DNA of 64,000 nucleotides from Fulvimarina uroteuthidis. GTDB lineage: Bacteria > Pseudomonadota > Alphaproteobacteria > Rhizobiales > Rhizobiaceae. Under the pieces are notes generated by a model. The model had not been told where the DNA came from and made no database searches. It worked only from the letters and a program-made list of their open reading frames with translations. The stretch lies in contig NZ_JAXLPB010000006.1 in assembly GCF_034321785.1 (NCBI RefSeq), positions 133,464 through 197,463 on the forward strand. Reading direction: 5' to 3'. The translations under genes and the position numbers were made by a program. This document shows positions 59,045 through 64,000 of this stretch, in pieces. Each line of letters starts with the position of its first letter. Position 1 is the first letter of the stretch.

Positions 59045-60235
59045 ATGAACATTCACGAATACCAGGCCAAGCAGGTTCTCAAGAGCTTCGGCGCTCCCGT
59101 TGCCGAAGGCGTCGCCATCACGTCGGCGGACGAGGCCGAAAGCGCGGCGCGCTCTCTGCCGGGCCCTCTCTACGTCGTCAAGAGCCAGATCCATGCCGGC
59201 GGGCGCGGCAAAGGCAAGTTCAAGGAACTCGGACCGGATTCGAAGGGCGGCGTGCGCCTGTCGCGGTCGATCGAGGAGGTCGTCGCCAATGCCCGCGAAA
59301 TGCTCGGCAACACGCTCGAGACCAAGCAGACCGGCGAGCAAGGCAAGCAGGTGAACCGCCTCTATATCGAGGACGGCGCAGACATCGACCGCGAACTCTA
59401 TCTATCTTTGCTCGTCGATCGCGCCGTCGGCAAGGTCGCCTTCGTCGTCTCGACGGAAGGCGGCATGGATATCGAGGCCGTGGCGGAGGAGACCCCCGAC
59501 AAGATCATCAACGTGCCGATCGCGCCCATGGACGGCGTGACACAGGACGACGCCGCGAAGATTTGCGATGCCCTGGAACTGACGGGGCAGGCGCGGGACG
59601 ACGGCATGACCCTCTTCCCGATCCTCTACAAGGCGTTCACCGAGAAGGATATGAGCCTTCTCGAGATCAATCCTTTGATCGTCATGGAGAACGGCCGGCT
59701 GCGCGTGCTCGACGCGAAAGTCTCGTTCGATGGCAACGCGCTCTTCCGGCACCCGGACATCAAGGCGCTGCGCGACGAGACCGAAGAGGACGCCAAGGAA
59801 ATCGAGGCGTCTAAGTACGATCTCGCCTATGTCGCTCTCGAAGGCGATATCGGCTGCATGGTGAATGGCGCCGGCCTTGCCATGGCGACGATGGACATCA
59901 TCAAGCTCTACGGCAAGTCGCCGGCCAATTTCCTCGACGTCGGCGGCGGCGCGACCACCGAGAAGGTGACCGCGGCATTCAAGATCATCACCGCGGACCC
60001 CAACGTCAAGGGAATCCTGGTCAACATCTTCGGTGGCATCATGCGGTGCGACGTGATCGCCGAAGGTGTGGTGACCGCGGTGAAGGAAGTCGGTCTCAAG
60101 GTTCCGCTGGTGGTTCGCCTCGAAGGCACGAATGTCGAGAAGGGGAAGGCGATTCTCGACCAGTCCGGACTCGACATCACCTCGGCGGACGATCTCGACG
60201 ACGCCGCCCAGAAAATCGTCAAGGCCGTCGGCTGA
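59045..60235 (+). CDS. sucC: Succinyl-CoA synthetase beta subunit
   Basis: This 396-residue ATP-grasp subunit of succinyl-CoA synthetase catalyses a TCA-cycle step. The N-terminus is MNIHEYQAKQVLKSFGAPV. Further marks are VVKSQIHAGGRGKGKFKEL, LEINPLIV, DAKVSFDGNALFRH, GDIGCMVNGAGLAMATMD and VNIFGGIMRCDVIAEGVV. The length is normal. GAGGAGG precedes the ATG. The alpha-subunit gene sucD, which nearly always follows in this order, is not in the next 3.7 kb. The next gene is rpsL, 584 bases away. Confidence 0.97.
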   Translation: MNIHEYQAKQVLKSFGAPVAEGVAITSADEAESAARSLPGPLYVVKSQIHAGGRGKGKFKELGPDSKGGVRLSRSIEEVVANAREMLGNTLETKQTGEQGKQVNRLYIEDGADIDRELYLSLLVDRAVGKVAFVVSTEGGMDIEAVAEETPDKIINVPIAPMDGVTQDDAAKICDALELTGQARDDGMTLFPILYKAFTEKDMSLLEINPLIVMENGRLRVLDAKVSFDGNALFRHPDIKALRDETEEDAKEIEASKYDLAYVALEGDIGCMVNGAGLAMATMDIIKLYGKSPANFLDVGGGATTEKVTAAFKIITADPNVKGILVNIFGGIMRCDVIAEGVVTAVKEVGLKVPLVVRLEGTNVEKGKAILDQSGLDITSADDLDDAAQKIVKAVG

Positions 60236-60261
60236 GGCTACGGTCCTGACTCAATGAACGT

Positions 60262-60291
60262 CGCGCCTGATCACGCATTCGATCGGGCGCG
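60262..60291. repeat. 11-bp inverted repeat downstream of sucC
   Basis: CGCGCCTGATC pairs with GATCGGGCGCG (one T-G pair) around an 8-base loop, 27 bases after the sucC stop. There is no T run. It could act as an mRNA 3'-end stabiliser or a weak terminator. Confidence 0.4.
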
Positions 60292-60510
60292 ACGCAGAGC
60301 GCGGCGAGCGTCGTCCGCGCACGTCCTTGTCTCGGGCCTGTTGCGTCGATAGTTTGCTTTGCGAAATCAATGCCGTGAACCAAAGCATTCAGGTCTGGCT
60401 TCAACTGCTCCGTGCCGGGGTTTCGCGCCAAGGTGCCGGCTTCCCGATATCCGATAGACGGCGGCGCGCTGATCGACCCGCGCGCAATACACGCCTTTCC
60501 GGAAGGTGGC

Positions 60511-60539
60511 TTGACGCACATACGCAGAATCGTTAAGTA
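60511..60539 (+). promoter_or_regulatory. Candidate promoter for the rpsL operon
   Basis: TTGACG and TAAGTA are 17 bases apart. They lie 281-309 bases before the rpsL start, leaving a long leader that includes the hairpin at 60652-60674. The match to a sigma-70-type promoter is moderate; no other better pair was noted in this spacer. Confidence 0.35.
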
Positions 60540-60651
60540 CCGCCCAACAAAGCCGATGTGAGGCCGAATCTTCCTGTAGACGCCATGTCCGGGAGTCAGC
60601 GCGCCTCAAACAAGGTTTTTTGTTCACGAGACGAAAAACTCTCTGGCTCAT

Positions 60652-60685
60652 GACCGCGTCCTGCGACTGCGGTCCTCTGGTTTTT
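60652..60685 (+). terminator. Hairpin and T run in the rpsL leader (possible attenuator)
   Basis: GACCGCGTC (60652-60660) pairs with GAC and GCGGTC (60665-60674), with one bulged T and a CTGC loop. A T5 tract follows after 6 bases (60681-60685). The gap before the T run makes a normal terminator doubtful. Its place in the ribosomal-protein leader suggests attenuation. Confidence 0.35.
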
Positions 60686-60819
60686 ACCGAGCGCCTTCTC
60701 TTCAACGGGAAATCGGCCGCTCGGTTTCGCGCATGACGATCCATCTGGATCGGCTCGCGTTTTGGATTTGGTTCGTTTCGAGGAATGCGAAACGAGAACG
60801 ATGTAAGGGGAAGGTTGGA

Positions 60820-61191
60820 ATGCCGACCATCAACCAGCTGATCCGCAAGCCGCGCGTACGGCCTGCAGAGCGAAACACGGTTCCGGCGCTTGAAGCCAAC
60901 CCGCAGAAGCGCGGCGTTTGCACCCGCGTCTATACCACGACTCCGAAGAAGCCGAACTCGGCGCTTCGTAAGGTCGCCAAGGTTCGTCTCGTCAACGGAT
61001 ATGAAGTCATCGGCTACATTCCGGGCGAGGGCCACAATCTTCAGGAACACTCGGTCGTCATGATCCGCGGCGGACGCGTGAAGGATTTGCCGGGCGTTCG
61101 TTATCACATCATCCGCGGTGTGCTCGATACGCAGGGCGTGAAGAACCGTAAGCAGCGCCGGTCGAAGTACGGCGCGAAGCGTCCGAAATAA
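60820..61191 (+). CDS. rpsL: 30S ribosomal protein S12
   Basis: This 123-residue ribosomal protein starts at ATG 60820 (MPTINQLIRKPR) after GGGGAAGG; the frame is open upstream but without meaning. The decoding-site segments TTTPKKPNSALRK (K43, first Lys of KK) and RGGRVKDLPGVRY (K88) have the wild-type, streptomycin-sensitive residues. The first gene of the str operon rpsL-rpsG-fusA-tuf. Confidence 0.98.
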   Translation: MPTINQLIRKPRVRPAERNTVPALEANPQKRGVCTRVYTTTPKKPNSALRKVAKVRLVNGYEVIGYIPGEGHNLQEHSVVMIRGGRVKDLPGVRYHIIRGVLDTQGVKNRKQRRSKYGAKRPK

Positions 61192-61224
61192 TCGCGCAAC
61201 CCAATCAAGTTGAAGAGCTGCTGA

Positions 61225-61695
61225 ATGTCACGTCGCCACGCCGCCGAAAAACGCGAGATCAACCCGGACCCGAAGTTCGGCGATCTCGTCGTGTCAAAGT
61301 TCATGAACGCCGTGATGTATCACGGCAAGAAGTCCACCGCGGAGCGCATCGTCTACGGTGCGTTTGACACGGTCGAGGAGAAGACGCGCCAGGAGCCCGT
61401 CGCCATCTTCCACCAGGCGCTCGAGAACATCGCGCCGCACGTCGAGGTCCGTTCGCGCCGCGTCGGTGGTGCGACCTATCAGGTTCCGGTCGACGTCCGC
61501 CCCGAGCGGCGTCAGGCCCTGGCCATTCGCTGGCTGATCACGGCGGCCCGCAAGCGGAACGAGACGACCATGATCGATCGTCTGTCCGGTGAGCTGATGG
61601 ACGCCGCCAACAATCGCGGAACTGCCGTGAAGAAGCGCGAAGATACGCATCGCATGGCCGATGCCAACCGCGCCTTCTCGCACTACCGCTGGTAA
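61225..61695 (+). CDS. rpsG: 30S ribosomal protein S7
   Basis: This 156-residue protein is the primary binder of the 16S 3' domain. MSRRHAAEKREINPDPKFGD at the N-terminus and VEVRSRRVGGATYQVPVDV are diagnostic. It lies 33 bases after rpsL and 30 bases before fusA, and is co-transcribed. In many bacteria S7 autoregulates this operon at the rpsL-rpsG junction. Confidence 0.98.
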   Translation: MSRRHAAEKREINPDPKFGDLVVSKFMNAVMYHGKKSTAERIVYGAFDTVEEKTRQEPVAIFHQALENIAPHVEVRSRRVGGATYQVPVDVRPERRQALAIRWLITAARKRNETTMIDRLSGELMDAANNRGTAVKKREDTHRMADANRAFSHYRW

Positions 61696-61725
61696 TTTTA
61701 GCTTCGAACTAGAGAGACGAGCCCT

Positions 61726-63816
<2,091 letters not shown>

Positions 63817-63877
63817 GATCTCGCGAACAAGAATCCGGCTCCTTTGAGCCAACGTTTTTAGTGAATGGAGTGCCAAG

Positions 63878-64000
63878 ATGGGCAAGAGCAAATTCGAGCG
63901 TAACAAGCCGCACGTGAACATCGGGACGATCGGTCACGTCGATCACGGCAAGACGAGCCTGACGGCTGCGATCACGAAGTTCTTCGGCGAGTACCGCGCC
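63878..64000 (+). CDS. tuf: Elongation factor Tu, 5' part (runs off the window)
   Basis: 41 codons from ATG 63878 read MGKSKFERNKPHVNIGTIGH, then VDHGKTSLTAAITKFF, the EF-Tu N-terminus with the G1 loop GHVDHGKT. The gene continues past the window end. AATGGAG lies before the start. A weak 5-bp hairpin (GGCTC/GAGCC) followed by GTTTTT lies in the fusA-tuf gap. Confidence 0.97.
   Translation, partial: MGKSKFERNKPHVNIGTIGHVDHGKTSLTAAITKFFGEYRA

Larger units (their letters stand above)
60236..60819. other. 584-base spacer between sucC and rpsL
   Basis: There is no gene here. Near the sucC end lies an 11-bp inverted repeat (60262-60272 with 60281-60291, one G-T pair) without a T run. The rest should hold the rpsL promoter and 5' leader. 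A TTGACG at 60511-60516, with TAAGTA 17 bases later (60534-60539), is a candidate. A second hairpin lies at 60652. sucD and rpoC, the expected neighbours on the two sides, are both missing. Confidence 0.55.

Noticed and set aside
63830..63862. Hairpin GGCTC/GAGCC with GTTTTT between fusA and tuf as a terminator
   Set aside because: The stem has only 5 bp and the T run is offset; fusA and tuf are normally co-transcribed.

Overview
The window is GC-rich alphaproteobacterial chromosome. It most likely comes from the Hyphomicrobiales (Rhizobiales), and perhaps from an Aurantimonadaceae-like lineage; the family is inference. The supporting evidence is a RirA-type iron regulator with RirA-like (TGA-N9-TCA) and Irr-like (TTTCGAA-N3-TTCTAAA) sites, a hisB-DUF2628-hisH-hisA / hisF-hisE-coaA cluster, zapE next to mdh-sucC, and an rpsL-rpsG-fusA-tuf block. 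No tRNA, rRNA, CRISPR array or insertion sequence was found.

Layout. 1-5310: the 5' part of an alpha/beta hydrolase, then four small exported proteins (EF-hand, two related Ser/Ala-rich proteins, PRC-barrel) and an L,D-transpeptidase. 5802-14783: a minus-strand catabolic operon with an AraC regulator, a three-subunit molybdenum hydroxylase (its large subunit fused to a CoxG-like domain), an acyl/aryl-CoA ligase, an enoyl-CoA hydratase and a BenE transporter. It looks like a CoA-thioester route for an aromatic or cyclic acid whose substrate is unknown. 15384-18927: a LysR regulator, a GH51 arabinofuranosidase, and the remains of a sugar ABC importer in which an ATPase gene is joined out of frame to the back of a permease gene. 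19667-22266: an MHYT-PAS-HWE histidine kinase and PgpA.

22444-34131 is an iron region. It holds rirA, dps, two DUF1289 Cys-rich proteins, a conserved-looking hypothetical, an IroE-like siderophore esterase with a DUF2218 protein, a FepA-like TonB receptor, a FhuF-like ferric reductase and a four-gene FatBDCE-like siderophore ABC importer. Putative iron operators precede several of these genes. Together they could import a catecholate-type ferric siderophore, hydrolyse or reduce it, and store iron. No siderophore synthesis genes are present, so it may be a xenosiderophore system.

34262-47727: a DEDDh exonuclease, a lipoprotein, a giant transglutaminase/DUF2126 protein divergent from a zinc metallopeptidase, and a treZ-malQ-treY operon for making trehalose from alpha-glucans. 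48022-54770: coaA and histidine biosynthesis genes. The his cluster is split between hisA and hisF by a lower-GC two-gene module (a two-TM protein plus a small Cas2/SinR-like protein) and an alpha/beta hydrolase. 54939-64000: zapE, a diguanylate cyclase, mdh, sucC (without sucD), then rpsL, rpsG, fusA and the start of tuf.

The most interesting leads are the two-TM + Cas2/SinR-like pair coupled to hisA, the Mo-hydroxylase/CoA-ligase/BenE operon with its CoxL-CoxG fusion, the iron regulon with its unassigned members, and the sharp ABC-transporter deletion junction near 18296.
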